From Pycnopodia helianthoides (lineage: Eukaryota > Echinodermata > Asteroidea > Forcipulatida > Asteriidae), in the NCBI GenBank assembly GCA_032158295.1, contig CM063256.1, positions 2,528,034 through 2,592,033 on the forward strand: a stretch of 64,000 nucleotides of DNA, given 5' to 3'. The notes below the pieces were generated by a model. That model searched no databases. It saw only the letters and a list, made by a program, of their open reading frames with translations, and had not been told where the DNA came from. The translations under genes were made by a program, and so were the position numbers. Of this stretch, positions 45,977 to 56,510 are shown piece by piece (positions within the stretch are counted from its first letter, which is position 1; each line of letters opens with the position of its first letter).

Positions 45977-46161
45977 ATGTCCCTCATCATGTCCACACGG
46001 CCTCTTGGATTGTGACGCCAATAACCATGGTAACCAAAGACCTACAAGAACATAGTCAGTCTAAGACTCCCAGGGCTGGTGCTGAGGACTCTCTACCAGT
46101 GAAACTCTGAAGTCACTACAGGGAAAGGTGGAGGCATAGAAGAAGCAGACAGCTTAGAATG
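45977..46161 (+). pseudogene. exon-like segment, copy D
   Basis: The most diverged copy, 185 bp, still bounded by an acceptor (ctctttttattttag) and a donor (gaatg|gtgagtg). The front half matches copies A to C. The end (ctctgaagtcactacaggga) is changed and stops early. No minisatellite follows it here. Confidence 0.45.
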
Positions 46162-46259
46162 GTGAGTGATTTTCTTGACTTTTAAACTTTGCAACTTTTA
46201 TTCCATATAAAACATCATTCATCTACTTTGAGATTCAAACAGTTTGTGTTCTACAAAAT

Positions 46260-47477
46260 TCATGTGTTTTTTTTTACATGCTTTTCACAAAATAATGCAC
46301 TCTCTTGCACAGGAGTGACATGTCAGTTCCACAATGTTCCATCGTGAAATAAACTAAGTCCCCAAACTGGACTCTAACTGTGTGTTCCAAAGAGTACTAC
46401 AGGGTAGTACAAGTATATGGGACTGGCCTGCTGTGCTTTCATTGTAATATTCTTCATATTTCAACAAAACAAAAACCACACTCGACTCGGCCAGTATGAT
46501 CTCCCATTTTCCAAAACAAGTTCTAAGCGGAAATGCATTATACAGTATTGGTTTGGCTGTCTTTGTTATGTTTTTTATCCAGAAAATATTAAATTTATGG
46601 AATGAATTTTGTTGATGTAAAAGAACCATGATAGTTGTATGGAATTTTAAAATCATAATGCAGCATTGGTAGGTGAAAGAGATTGATACTTTAGAGTTAA
46701 TAAACAAGGAGTAATACTTTAGAGTTACAAAAAACAAGAAGTGATTACCTTTGATTTTTTTCAAATGCTGTCATCTTTGAGAAATTTTAAAGTGTATTTT
46801 CTGACCTTATTTATTTACAACCATCTCTGTTAAGTAAGGGTAGCCTCTACATCAGGCTAATCTTTTTAAGCACTTGTGTATAAAAATGCATCAAGAATGT
46901 GAAAGAAAGTAAATATATACAATCAAAAGACATGAACTTGCAGGGCAGCCTCTTAACAAGTTTAAGTCAGAAGATATTAAGTATCATACATTATGGGTTC
47001 GGCTGGAGTAGATCCACAATTCTTGAGTTTTCAATATACACATTCAAACAGAGTTGAATATAATATCAGTAGGACTACAATCGTCTACATACATGGAGGT
47101 GATTGATCTTGAGTTCTTGCAAGGTAAATAGAGGAAAGTGTATGAGTTCTCTTCATTTGATTGTGTTCAATCCCTGGTGCTTCTTGTTGATTCTTCACTT
47201 TTGCCAGATACTGTCCAATGCTGTATGACTCTGACCAATAGACCTTAGGCTTCATAGCAAGAGGACCAAAGAGAGTATTCGCAACTATGGACAATGTGAA
47301 AATCTTTCAGAATACAGGCGTGAAGTGGTTAATATTCTGGTTATCGAATTTAACTTGAAAATACAAATTGCACGCCTTGCATGCACCCAGGGGAAAGTAA
47401 TGGCTAGTGCATCATCTGGCACCTACTGGTTAAACTGCCCCTTCAAGAAGTTGTACTCTGTCATCTCCAAAGTTAAC
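46260..47477. repeat. 3' flank of TRIM h, paralogue of 31860-33232
   Basis: Shares the ttcttcatatttcaacaaaac block, aggctaatc.ttt.agcact, and the conserved gagttctcttcatttgattg piece that sits 3' of several TRIM copies (also 33065-33180 and 33625-33720). It is a 3'UTR or downstream flank. The 136-codon open frame within it is not kept in the paralogue. Confidence 0.6.
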
Positions 47478-49331
47478 TTAACATGGCTCCATTTTGTGAT
47501 CCGTCAGTATGCACGTTTCATGGCTGTCTTCCCTCCTGTAAATTTGAACTGATTCATTTGTAGCCACAACCAGATCACCAGCAGGTGTGAGTGTTATACC
47601 ATGTGGAAAAGCGCAGCCCTTAATGATACATCCAATGTACTCGCCATTTGGACTGTAATGATGGATCTCACCTGATGATGATGGCTTATCCCATATAGCA
47701 ACATAGATGCTGCCACCCTTGTCACAGCACACACCACGAGGCCACCTGGACTGATTGATATCCACTGAGAATACAATTCTACCCATGTAGTCGATTGATA
47801 CTAACTTGTTGTCACAGGTGCTGGTGTAGATGAGTTGCTGTTTGTAGGTAGTCAAGTATTCATCAATCCCTGGAGCAGACAGTGTTCTAATGAGGGATCC
47901 GGTTTGTTTGAGTTGAGAGATCTCACCCTGGTTACAATAACCCACTGCTATCACATTGTTGTCATACACTGCAATGCATGATGGCTGTTCACGTAGTGTA
48001 AACTGATGGAGACACTTAATTTTTCTGTTGAAGATGGTGACTGTTTTTGTATCTAGAACAATGAGCTCATCATTGTTGTTCAGAGTCACGCTGTGTGTAA
48101 AAGTGAGACCCCTGATTGACAGCTCTTTTGGGTTGACCTTCAACTGAGCATTGTTGTCTGCCAATATTTTGATCAAGGTGTTTTTCTCTAAATCACGGAC
48201 AACAACATCGCTATTGCAGTAGGAAGCAACATCAGATGCACAGATGTTTTGTATTTTTTTATGTCTGTTCTTGTATGTTGTAATTTTTCTTTTCAGTATC
48301 CACGTGATCATTTGTGTAAGTTTTGTCTGGGGTTTGCATATTGGCTGTCTCACTGCAGCACAAGCTGCTGCTTCTAGTTTTTGTTCCTCTTTGATTCTCA
48401 GTCTCCCGAATGATTTCTGATCCTCTTCAAAGTCCATATAAGCCAATTCATGGGGCACTTGTTTGGGTTGCATCTCTGTGTAGTCTTTGAGGTCTTGCAA
48501 GAGTTTCTCTATAAGATGTTGATTCTCACTAAAGTTTACTGTATCCATGAGTTGATCAACTCTATCTTTCTTGTTCTTCGCTTTTGTCATATCATCTTTA
48601 CTTGTGGTTTCTGCAATTTCTATTGTTTTGGCTCTGTCTTTATAAATCTGCTGCAATTCTAGCATCAGTTTCTTCTCTTCTTCTCTGATCCTTGCAACCT
48701 CCTTGGCAATATCCTCCTCAGCCTTCTTTGAAATCTTTGCTTGGGTGGCAGCAAACATAGAAGCTAATGTATTGCGAGAAGTAGCTATGTCTTGTAAAGC
48801 AATGTTGAAAATATTATGATGTTGTCCTACTTCTGCTAATATTTCATTGGCTTTTTTCTTGCAGTTGTCAGCAACATCATTTATTTCAGTTGCAGGATGC
48901 ATTCTGTGGTCCTTTGCAATGCAAGTTGTGCATATAAACAGTTTGCATGAGTCACAGTACATGATGACATCCTTGTCAGTATGCTGGCTACATTTAGAAA
49001 CAGTCCCCTGACTTGGTGGTTGATTGTCTTTTTGACTTTGTAGTTCAGTCTCATGCTGTTCTATATCATCCAACAAAGAAGTCAACGTGAAGTCTGTGCG
49101 CAGATCATCAACTCCTTTTCCAATCAGTAAAGTTTCACTGCGACACACTGGGCATATAAGTTTTGGACAAGTTGGGTTAGTATCTGCAAGTTGTTGAAGG
49201 CATTTCAGACAAAATGAATGAGAACATTCCAACATTTTGGGCTCCTTGAAGCGGTCCATGCAGATTTGACATTGAAGATGTCTCTGAGTGATCTTTTGTA
49301 GGAGTGGTTGATATTTTATTCCAGAAGCCAT
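47478..49331 (-). CDS. TRIM-NHL protein h, intact (RING E3 ligase type)
   Basis: An unbroken 617-residue frame from ATG 49331 (MASGIKYQP..). RING uses C21, C24, C36, H38, C41, C44, C60 and C63. It is followed by B-box2 (CSQH..CDSC..CTTC..H..H), a Lys/Glu-rich coiled coil (about 150-310) with the repeated AKISKKAEEDIAKEVARIRE pattern, and NHL-type blades (HSVTLNNNDELIVLD, PSCIAVYDNNVIAVG, PRGVCCDKGGSIYVAIWD, PHGITLTPAGDLVVAT). The C-terminus extends past the last blade (..REDSHETCILTDHKMEPC). The acceptor at 49367-49368 leaves a 35-nt leader before the ATG. RING and coiled coil are close to those of copies c and d, while blade loops differ from protein f. Predicted cytoplasmic E3 ligase with unknown target. 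Confidence 0.93.
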   Translation of the reverse strand: MASGIKYQPLLQKITQRHLQCQICMDRFKEPKMLECSHSFCLKCLQQLADTNPTCPKLICPVCRSETLLIGKGVDDLRTDFTLTSLLDDIEQHETELQSQKDNQPPSQGTVSKCSQHTDKDVIMYCDSCKLFICTTCIAKDHRMHPATEINDVADNCKKKANEILAEVGQHHNIFNIALQDIATSRNTLASMFAATQAKISKKAEEDIAKEVARIREEEKKLMLELQQIYKDRAKTIEIAETTSKDDMTKAKNKKDRVDQLMDTVNFSENQHLIEKLLQDLKDYTEMQPKQVPHELAYMDFEEDQKSFGRLRIKEEQKLEAAACAAVRQPICKPQTKLTQMITWILKRKITTYKNRHKKIQNICASDVASYCNSDVVVRDLEKNTLIKILADNNAQLKVNPKELSIRGLTFTHSVTLNNNDELIVLDTKTVTIFNRKIKCLHQFTLREQPSCIAVYDNNVIAVGYCNQGEISQLKQTGSLIRTLSAPGIDEYLTTYKQQLIYTSTCDNKLVSIDYMGRIVFSVDINQSRWPRGVCCDKGGSIYVAIWDKPSSSGEIHHYSPNGEYIGCIIKGCAFPHGITLTPAGDLVVATNESVQIYRREDSHETCILTDHKMEPC

Positions 49332-49587
49332 CTTGTATGAATTTTGGCACAGCTGGAGGTGTTAATCTGGAAATTTAACAACAAATAAAAAGCAAGCATC
49401 AATATTAGGTTATTCCAGATATTGCTTTGATCACAAAGAAAGGTTTATTATTTGGTTCAGCTACATGTTGGTCAGCAAATAATAATATAACACCTTTGAA
49501 TGAGGCCCCAAATGGTTGAGTTGCCCTGTCAGCATGACAATTGTTAACTGTGGTGCTTTGGATTTTGCTAACCTCTAGCCACGAATA

Positions 49588-51350
49588 TGATCATGGATCC
49601 TTACACCAGATTTTTGCCTCCTAACGAATATTTCACTGGCTACTTTCCTCAGGAACGGCCTCCAGATAATGGAAGTTTCTCTCACTTCAGCGCTTGCCTT
49701 AGCCACATTCCACTGTTTCGACATGCTAATTTTCCACTGCCATACTTCCAAAGTGACAACAAGGATCGCAACGTGAATTTTCATTCTCCAGTTCCCGCTC
49801 ACCGATCAGACTTTACTTCGGGTCACCTGCCTACAATTCCGCATCCCCGTACCTTACTCAGGTTCCAGATCTCCCGAACGTTACTCCCGATCCGGATCCT
49901 GCTCTCTAGGAGCTCTGTTGAATCAGACCTTAACTTTGTCGAGCAAGGGCAAATATCTATGTTTCATAGAGAGAAAGTGGTCGTTCCAGAAGTGAGTAAC
50001 ATTTAGCAGTTTCCTCCTATTTCACCTGAAAGGTTTGCTGCATGTCATTCCATAGAGACTCGGCCAAACTTATACTCCTCCAAAGTTTACCATTCCCGTT
50101 GACAACCTTTGCAATGAGAATGTTGAAGAGGCTTTCTCAATCTTTCAAATGAAAATACATCCGAAAATTCCTGCTCGTGAATCGTCTCTCTTCAAAACAA
50201 ATACCGATGATACTGACAGATTTTTCAAGGTCCCAACAATCTCGTCAATAGTAAAAGATAAGCTTCAATCAGATAACGGAAAAACATCTTTTCGGATAAA
50301 TGCATGTAAGACCACATCAGTTCTGTTAAAAAGCGAGACCGCCAATTAGCTATTGGGCCCAAGTTTCCAACCTGTCAATTCTACTGTCGGATACTCTCGC
50401 TCAGGCTTCAGAAGGTCCCGCGACAATTTCTTAGTAACTGCCTAGGTTCCTGTCTACAGACCATCGCTACCAGTTCTGCTAACAACATCTCTGCATAGGT
50501 CTCTTATTCTCGACCAGATCTTCTGGCACTCTCAGGGTTCCAGAGAATCCATGGAAGAACTACCCCTCCTTGGGAGTGACCTTTTCGTCAATAAATTTGA
50601 GGAAGTCATGCTCCAGGAAGAGATACGTCTGAAGACTGATGAGAAGATTAACCTACGTCTACCCTTAGGTAAATCTTTCTCGCTGTCCTCTTGCACTACC
50701 AAAAACGGGAGAAAAAGCAACCGAGGGTCTTTTCGTTGCTCCTACACTTCTCATCGTTGACCAAAGGTCACCTTCACCCGCCCAACTGCCAAACCAAGGT
50801 ACTGTTTTCAATCCTCTGCAGCCAACACAACTTCCTCTAGTTCAACCCACTCCTTCCCAACCTTCATGACTCCACATTCCATATACCTCATGTTCCACCG
50901 GCTCCAGGATCGGTAGGGGGTCGGTTGCTAGACTTCTCTTAAAGATGGTACTAGATCACAATGAATTCTTGGGTTCTTGGGTCCTTTGAACCCTTTCCTC
51001 GATTACCAACTAGAGTTTACAAGTCCTCTTCCTCCAGCTTTCAGTTTTCCCAACCGACCTACTCCGGTCCCCAAAGACCCCGCTCGTCGGAGTGTTTTGG
51101 AGAAAGAGATTACTTCCCTGCTGGAAAAAAGGCTACAGTCTCTCTTCCTTACGAAGCTCAGCTATTTTCCTAGCTCCCAAGAAACTCAACCAGTGGTGAC
51201 CAACCATCAACCCTTAACCCTCAACACCTTCATTCGACCCAATTATTCCGGCGGATTAGAAACTGTCTTACAATCTCTCCCTTAGGGCTGGTAGGCCACT
51301 TTCTCGATTTAAAAGACACCTATCTCTATGTCACGGGCACGGCCGAGTTG
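49588..51350 (+). mobile_element. decayed DIRS/gypsy-like retroelement (gag-like and RT)
   Basis: Broken frames on the plus strand. The reverse-transcriptase start is recognisable: KDPARRSVLEKEITSLLEK (51035-51135); then, in another frame, APKKLNQW-stop-PTINPLTLNTFI, equivalent to the family's PKK..W.P.IN...LN.FI; then FLDLKDTYLYV (about 51300-51333), equivalent to RT motif A. The upstream 49588-50760 holds Ser/Pro-rich, gag-like frames (VPTISSIVKDKL; LPLLGSDLFVNKFEE). Several stops and shifts make it dead. The DIRS placement rests on the RT entry motif style. No recombinase or terminal repeats are seen. Confidence 0.65.
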
Positions 51351-51506
51351 GACGCGTTCCTTCACGTGACAAGCTCATACAAAAGAAAACCCACGCACTG
51401 TCACGCGTTCTTCTGCAATCACCCTGTCTTGAGGGAGCGTCACTGTATAACAAAGGAACAATGGTGTTGGCCAAATACCACTGCGTAGTTATAATCAGCT
51501 TTATTA

Positions 51507-51514
51507 GATAAACC
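51507..51514. repeat. 8-bp target-site duplication, left
   Basis: gataaacc, repeated exactly at 52196-52203 on the other side of the element at 51515-52195. Confidence 0.9.
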
Positions 51515-52195
51515 CATAGAGCTATATATATTGACTAGAGCGCTAACTTGCTCTGAGTTTAGAAGCCACCCTGGGCGCAGACATGTTTGATGTGTTGCGT
51601 GACTACGGAACGATTTTAATTTGAAGAGAGCACACATGGCACACAATTTTGCATTCGGCGTGCGCACTTACGTACGCGCCATATTTAATCTAACGATCAT
51701 TGCTCTTGTAAACAGGTGATTTTAGTGATGTCTTAAAAAAATATGTAGTAGGTAATTCTCTGATGTTGTTACTTACGTCTTTAGGAAAAATGCTGAGTCA
51801 AGCTAAAGCCTTGTTTGGGAGGATTCAATTCTTTCAAGATGTCAAGGGGAAAAAAAACGAAATCTGCTTCAAGGATACACAATATGCCGGCAAGAATGAC
51901 GAACTAAAAAAAAAACGTAGACGCGCAAACGCACATGTTAAACATGACGCACATGACGCTCGCAGTTTGTACGCTCATTAGCAGATTGTGCGTTCTCATT
52001 TGCTGCATATTTGGTTCGATGACGCATAGAAAAGAACAAACGCTTTATCATGCAAATAGCCGTACAATTCGCCGTACAAAATTTCAAGCTTTTGTATTGG
52101 TTTGTACATAAACATGGATGCGCCCACACGGCTTCAAAACCTTAGTGCGTGTATAACGGGGTGTTAGCGCTCTAGTCAATATATATAGCTCTATG
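51515..52195. mobile_element. hAT-like non-autonomous DNA transposon
   Basis: 681 bp. The first 33 bp (51515-51547, starting catagagctatatatattg) and the last 33 bp (52163-52195) are perfect inverted repeats with no mismatch. A perfect 8-bp duplication flanks it. An 8-bp target duplication with CA..TG ends fits hAT best; P and Merlin are alternatives. The interior has no transposase frame. The perfect repeats imply recent movement. Confidence 0.9.
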
Positions 52196-52203
52196 GATAA
52201 ACC
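52196..52203. repeat. 8-bp target-site duplication, right
   Basis: gataaacc, identical to 51507-51514. Confidence 0.9.
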
Positions 52204-52440
52204 CTAGTTTTTTTCCCTGCAATAAGTCTACTGTCGTTTCAATTGGAAAAAAATAGAATCCATGTAATAAAATGATAGTTATTGTATCTCCGGCCTGGTA
52301 TGTTTTCATGTTTTTTTTTTTTTAAGTAAAACAATATCAACCCTAGCCTTTTTCCCCAAATAAGTCTACTCTCGATTCAATTGTAAAAAATATAATCCAC
52401 GTAAATGGAAATTGTATTTCCGGCCTGGTTATATTAAATA
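52200..52440. repeat. two-copy direct repeat, about 115-bp units
   Basis: 52201-52316 and 52337-52440 share accctag..tttttccc, aaataagtctact.tcg.ttcaatt and tatttccggcctgg. They are diverged but collinear. The hAT-like element landed at the left edge of this pair. Confidence 0.65.
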
Positions 52441-52584
52441 TTTTGCTATTTTTGAAAATTAATTTCCTGGGGTTACTGAGTTTTGTTACTTGAGTAGTCA
52501 CGCGTCATTCTGAAGGCAATAACTCATTAGGGTAACAAGGTCAAACCAAGATGAGTTGAGTATTACAAAGCCGCTCAAATGGAG

Positions 52585-53215
52585 TCCCCATGAGTCACAT
52601 TTTTGTTATGGTCAACTCATTGATCAACTTAACATTCTAAAACCTTCTTAAACAAGTCAAATTATTATCAGTTGCAGGCATTTGTTTATGATTAACTGAT
52701 TCACTTTCTGTATTGTCTGACACTCTTGACTGAAACGGAGCCACATTTTTGTAACAGTCAATTCATGTCACTGACAATTAGCACCTTTTTACATAAAATA
52801 AATAATTTTTTTGTTTTAATGAATAGTCCAACAACCCATACAAGTTGAGTTTGGGTGCAGAGTGTCTGTTATATCTTGGATTGTATGTCCAACCAAAACC
52901 TATATTCCTATGATATCTCATATATATACATACCTTGGCTGCCTCTGACAATTGTCAACTGCACTTTGCTTCAACTGTAACAAAAAGGCATATGGCTTAA
53001 AACCCAGCATCAAAGCTACCATTTGAAAGTTGTGAAGACGAGATTCAAACAACTATGACCGTAGAACAATATCGCATACACATGTAACAACACAACCCGA
53101 TGTGTTCCTTATTGTTGAATTACTGTTGTATGCAAGTACTGGTTAACAACGTAACTCTATGACAGTGAACCTGAACATGGTAATCTTTGACCCATGGCTG
53201 TATTAAAGGCATTCG
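52585..53215. repeat. shared TRIM-unit upstream block
   Basis: 52585-52880 (gagtcacatttttgttatgg; tgtcactgaca; gagtttgggt.cagagt) matches 14847-15100 and 19097-19345. It sits upstream of TRIM h, beyond the DIRS-like and hAT-like insertions, so those elements probably inserted into this unit. Confidence 0.5.
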
Positions 53216-53219
53216 ACTC

Positions 53220-53880
53220 TTTTTGGTATTTACTCAAGAAATTATTACCATAAAAGCTTAGGGGCCTACTTGGTAAAGAGCACCTGAGAGCTTCTGACAG
53301 TATTAATCATTGTGAGAAATGACTCCCTCTGAAGTAAAATAGTTTTTGAGAAAAAAGTAATTTCTCACTGAAATATTTGAATCTGAGAAAGGTGTCTGGT
53401 TTGAAGCCCTTCTCAGGCGTTTGAAAGCCCAAAACTCTATGGGATTTAAGGCATTGCATGGTGAGGTATCAATATTCGGTTTGCGGTAACACCATGTGTA
53501 AAAAAATATCTACTTTGCTGTGTAGATTTTGTTCTTTAGAGAACTTGTCTTGCTATTTATTCTACTACCGCGGAGTAGATTTTCGGAATTCGGGAGACTT
53601 CTCAGTTCTGAAAAGAACTGTCCTGCTTATTAACTACTACTACCTGGGCGGGAGGTATGAAATCGGCCTGGACTACTACTTTAGCTTTGTGGATCGGGGG
53701 GGGGGGACTTCTCGTAATTAACTGCACTGCTGCGGAGTGAGTTCTTAGCAACAACTCTAAACAAAAAGTTTGTTTTTTCTCTTTACTATTTTCTTGCAAC
53801 TTTGAAAATCAATTGAGCAAAAATGCTCACGGGTTTATTATTTTATGCATATGTTGGGATAGACCAAGTGAGGAAACTGG
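53220..53880. mobile_element. MITE with an inner inserted segment
   Basis: Outer parts (cttggtaaagagcacctgag..ttgtgagaaatgactccctc and tttactattttcttgcaact..gttgggatagaccaagtgag) are two halves of an interspersed element I associate with sea-star DNA. The part at about 53455-53760 (accgcggagtagattttcgg .. ctgctgcggagtgag) interrupts it and contains a self-complementary ttctcagttctgaaaagaac core and a poly-G run. Noncoding. Confidence 0.5.
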
Positions 53881-54970
53881 TTTTTGACAAGTTACCGAAA
53901 GGATATCCTGCCTTTAAACAAAACAGTTCATATGCCAGACAGGAAACAAAACAATAGACTGACCTTGGATTTGAGCCATCTATAGTGATTTACAAGATGC
54001 AGGAAGATTTTATTGAAAGTTATTGTTTTTGAATAAACCAGTCTATGTGATTTGAAAAATAGAGGAATAATAATTGGACTTGAGAAGACCCTAGACGGAT
54101 TTGGAGACAGTTATAGCCTTTGAATAAACCATTTATGAGTGTTCAACATTAATCAACTGAAATTAATCCAAGCTTTAAAGATGTTGAAAGTTTTTCTGGA
54201 AGTCAGTAGAGTGATAACATTTCCATCCTCAAATTTTCACTGAATAACCAACCTATACAAATTCCATCAACTAGGTTGTCACATATTAGTAACAACAATA
54301 AATGTTTCATCCTTTCCGGGAACCTTTAATACATGCCTTGGTTTCATTTGATTATAATTATTGCTCCCCTGATCGGTTAAGAAAGCACACCGTATTGTTG
54401 ATTACTACTATCCAATTTGCAGTGGTATTATTTTTGATAATTCTTGAGTTTGGCAGCAATTCAGATTGAAATATTTCTCTGGAAGATTGGCGTTGGTTTG
54501 TATATTCTATTCTATGAACTTTCAGATTAAAGCAAGTCCATGAACAAGGAACTAAATGTACTATGTGTTATCATGGAAGAGTAGGGGTTAACCCCAGTGT
54601 TTCTGGTTCACATAGAAAGCACCCTTGTTTACAGGTTTCCTCAGGCTTGCAAGCTAGAGGGGTTAAGTTCACTTCTGAGACATTATTGGTGTTATTACCC
54701 GAAATCTTAAAAGAACACAGTACACTTGTCGTTAATAAGGGTTCACTTTGTTGTTTCAGGCAAGATAGGCTGCATTAAATATGTGCCACGGCACTTTTTA
54801 AACCATTACAAGAGTGACATGTTTACAAGTAAAAAATGGGTCTTGTAATTAGAAAACATAGCTCTTATTTTAATGAGTACTATGAGATGCCTTTCAGGTG
54901 TGATAAAGTGCTAAGTAATGACTGCGTATTGTTACTGTTATTATTATTTGGGGGTGAACATAGAAACATT
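53881..54970. other. gene-free interval
   Basis: No supported gene or clear repeat edges. A few blocks recall other flanks (ggacttgagaagaccc at about 54078, as at 6829, 12985 and 26668; aaccattt.atgag; taatccaagctttaaag). Confidence 0.4.
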
Positions 54971-55045
54971 GACTAGACTGGGTTTTGAACTATAATGACC
55001 TCCGGATTATTGTGCCTGTGCTCTACCAACTGAGCTATCTAGCCC
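54971..55045 (-). repeat. tRNA-like sequence, decayed copy
   Basis: Minus strand GGGCTAGATAGCTCAGTTGG.., with the A box intact and the B box changed (AGTTCAAAACC). Same type as 32640-32713. Likely a SINE head or tRNA pseudogene. Confidence 0.55.
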
Positions 55046-55217
55046 TATGTTGGCAGTCTCCCTATTTTTGTCAATATCTTTGTATGGGGGTGCCAGTCAG
55101 AAGCCATACAACCATTAAGTGTGATGTAGCTAGGGATCACACCAAGTTTACGATGGGAAGCAGCAGCCAAGGGGATCACCCTATTAAAGGGGTTGGAACC
55201 TTTTTATTTAAAATATC

Positions 55218-55319
55218 AAGTAATAAACCACAAGGGAAACTGACTGGGTAAATTTTAACTTACCCAGCTGATTTACCCAGTTAATTTACCCAGTCAGTTT
55301 CCCTTGTAGATTATTACTT
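55218..55319. repeat. long hairpin with 35-bp arms
   Basis: The arms pair at all but about two positions (left ends aagggaaactgactgggtaaa, right begins tttacccagtcagtttccctt). The loop is built of ttacccag repeats. An (ATT)n run follows at about 55322-55336. Likely a young foldback element. Confidence 0.75.
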
Positions 55320-55899
55320 GTTATTATTATTATTATTAAATTGGTTTTATTTCATTCATTCCTTTACTGCATGGATAAAGCTAGATGTTTTTACCCTACA
55401 GATCAGTTATTTGGGAACCTGGGTTCCAACACACATTTCATAGATGAATGGAACAAATTTGATCACTTAAAAAGAGGGGCTTCAGGGTCAAAATCAGTTT
55501 TTGTATGCACTAAATTTTCAATAGATAGAGTTCTTATGAAAGTCAGGAAATAATTACAAGTCTCTCACCTGATGTTAAAACAATGTAAAATTACTTTTGA
55601 TCTGATACTCTTTCATAAAGCGAAATTTGTGACTTGACATAATTGAACATCAGATTCAAATGGGTCTGATCCAATACTGTTTCTATTCAATATCATAAAA
55701 AATCAGAAACGAACTGAAAATTCTCAACGTACTGACCAAATATTTGAATTGTGATGTCATGAAAATATTTGGATTTGGGTATCAAACACTGTGACATTTT
55801 AATAAGAGACTTCTACATTGTCCCCAATTCCATGGAAAATGTGTGGATCACAAAACTGAATTTGGTCCTGGAGCTCCTTTTTACGAGTTCAAATGTTTG

Positions 55900-56250
55900 A
55901 ATATCCGCAAGATTTGCACAATCTATTATGGCATTCTGGATCAGAGCCGCCCCCCCCCACCCCCATCCACTCCCCGAACCTCCTTCAAATGTCTCAGGAT
56001 CTGTCCTCAGAAGACATTTTGGTATTTTGATTTTGTAACAGGTTAACGACATGTTTGTTTTGGGGAAAGAAGATAAAACAGGATGTGGTCTTCAGCTGAG
56101 TCTGGTAGTATCCATCGATAAAATTGACAACAATGCCAACTAAGCCCTTGGTAACTGAAGCCCTTATTTGAACCCTACTCCCTCTGGAGACATTTTGACA
56201 ATCTTTGGATCTCTTATCCTTTACTCTGATCCTCTTTAGGTTTGAGATTT
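55900..56250. repeat. copy E of the repeated flank unit, degenerate
   Basis: cttcagctgagtctgg.ag.atccat, gaagcccttatttgaaccct and tactctgatcctctttaggt follow the order of copies A to D up to the acceptor. No exon-like segment follows. A C-run sits at about 55950-55965. Confidence 0.5.
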
Positions 56251-56412
56251 TTGTTTTTGTTTTTAAACATTGTTCATCTAGGCCTACAATGTCATAAAGT
56301 TTCAACGCTTCAAGAGCTTGACCTTTTTACTTATAATAATAAAGCATTGCATGGTTCAGGTTACCATTGTAAGACACAGTGCGAACCAACCTCAAATGTG
56401 AACAAAACAGTT

Positions 56413-56421
56413 TTCACAAAC
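56413..56421. repeat. 9-bp target-site duplication, left
   Basis: ttcacaaac, repeated exactly at 63004-63012. The uninterrupted paralogue reads ttcacgaac at 22240-22248. Confidence 0.88.
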
Positions 56422-56485
56422 GGGTTGTTCTAAAACCCCCTCGACCCCCTCGACCCACGACCCACGACCCCCTCGACCCCTCGAC
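56422..56485. repeat. left terminal inverted repeat
   Basis: 64 bp, gggttgttctaaaacccc followed by ctcgaccc/cacgaccc units. Pairs with 62941-63003. Confidence 0.88.
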
Positions 56486-56510
56486 TTATGCTCGCATTTT
56501 GCGCGATTTT

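Noticed and set aside
46354..46764. 136-codon frame on the minus strand
   Set aside because: It lies in the 3' flank shared with 31860-33232, where the frame is not kept; composition is that of noncoding AT-rich DNA.
53458..53721. 87-codon frame ending in a G-run
   Set aside because: It falls within a repeated noncoding segment of a MITE and ends in a homopolymer; no domain.
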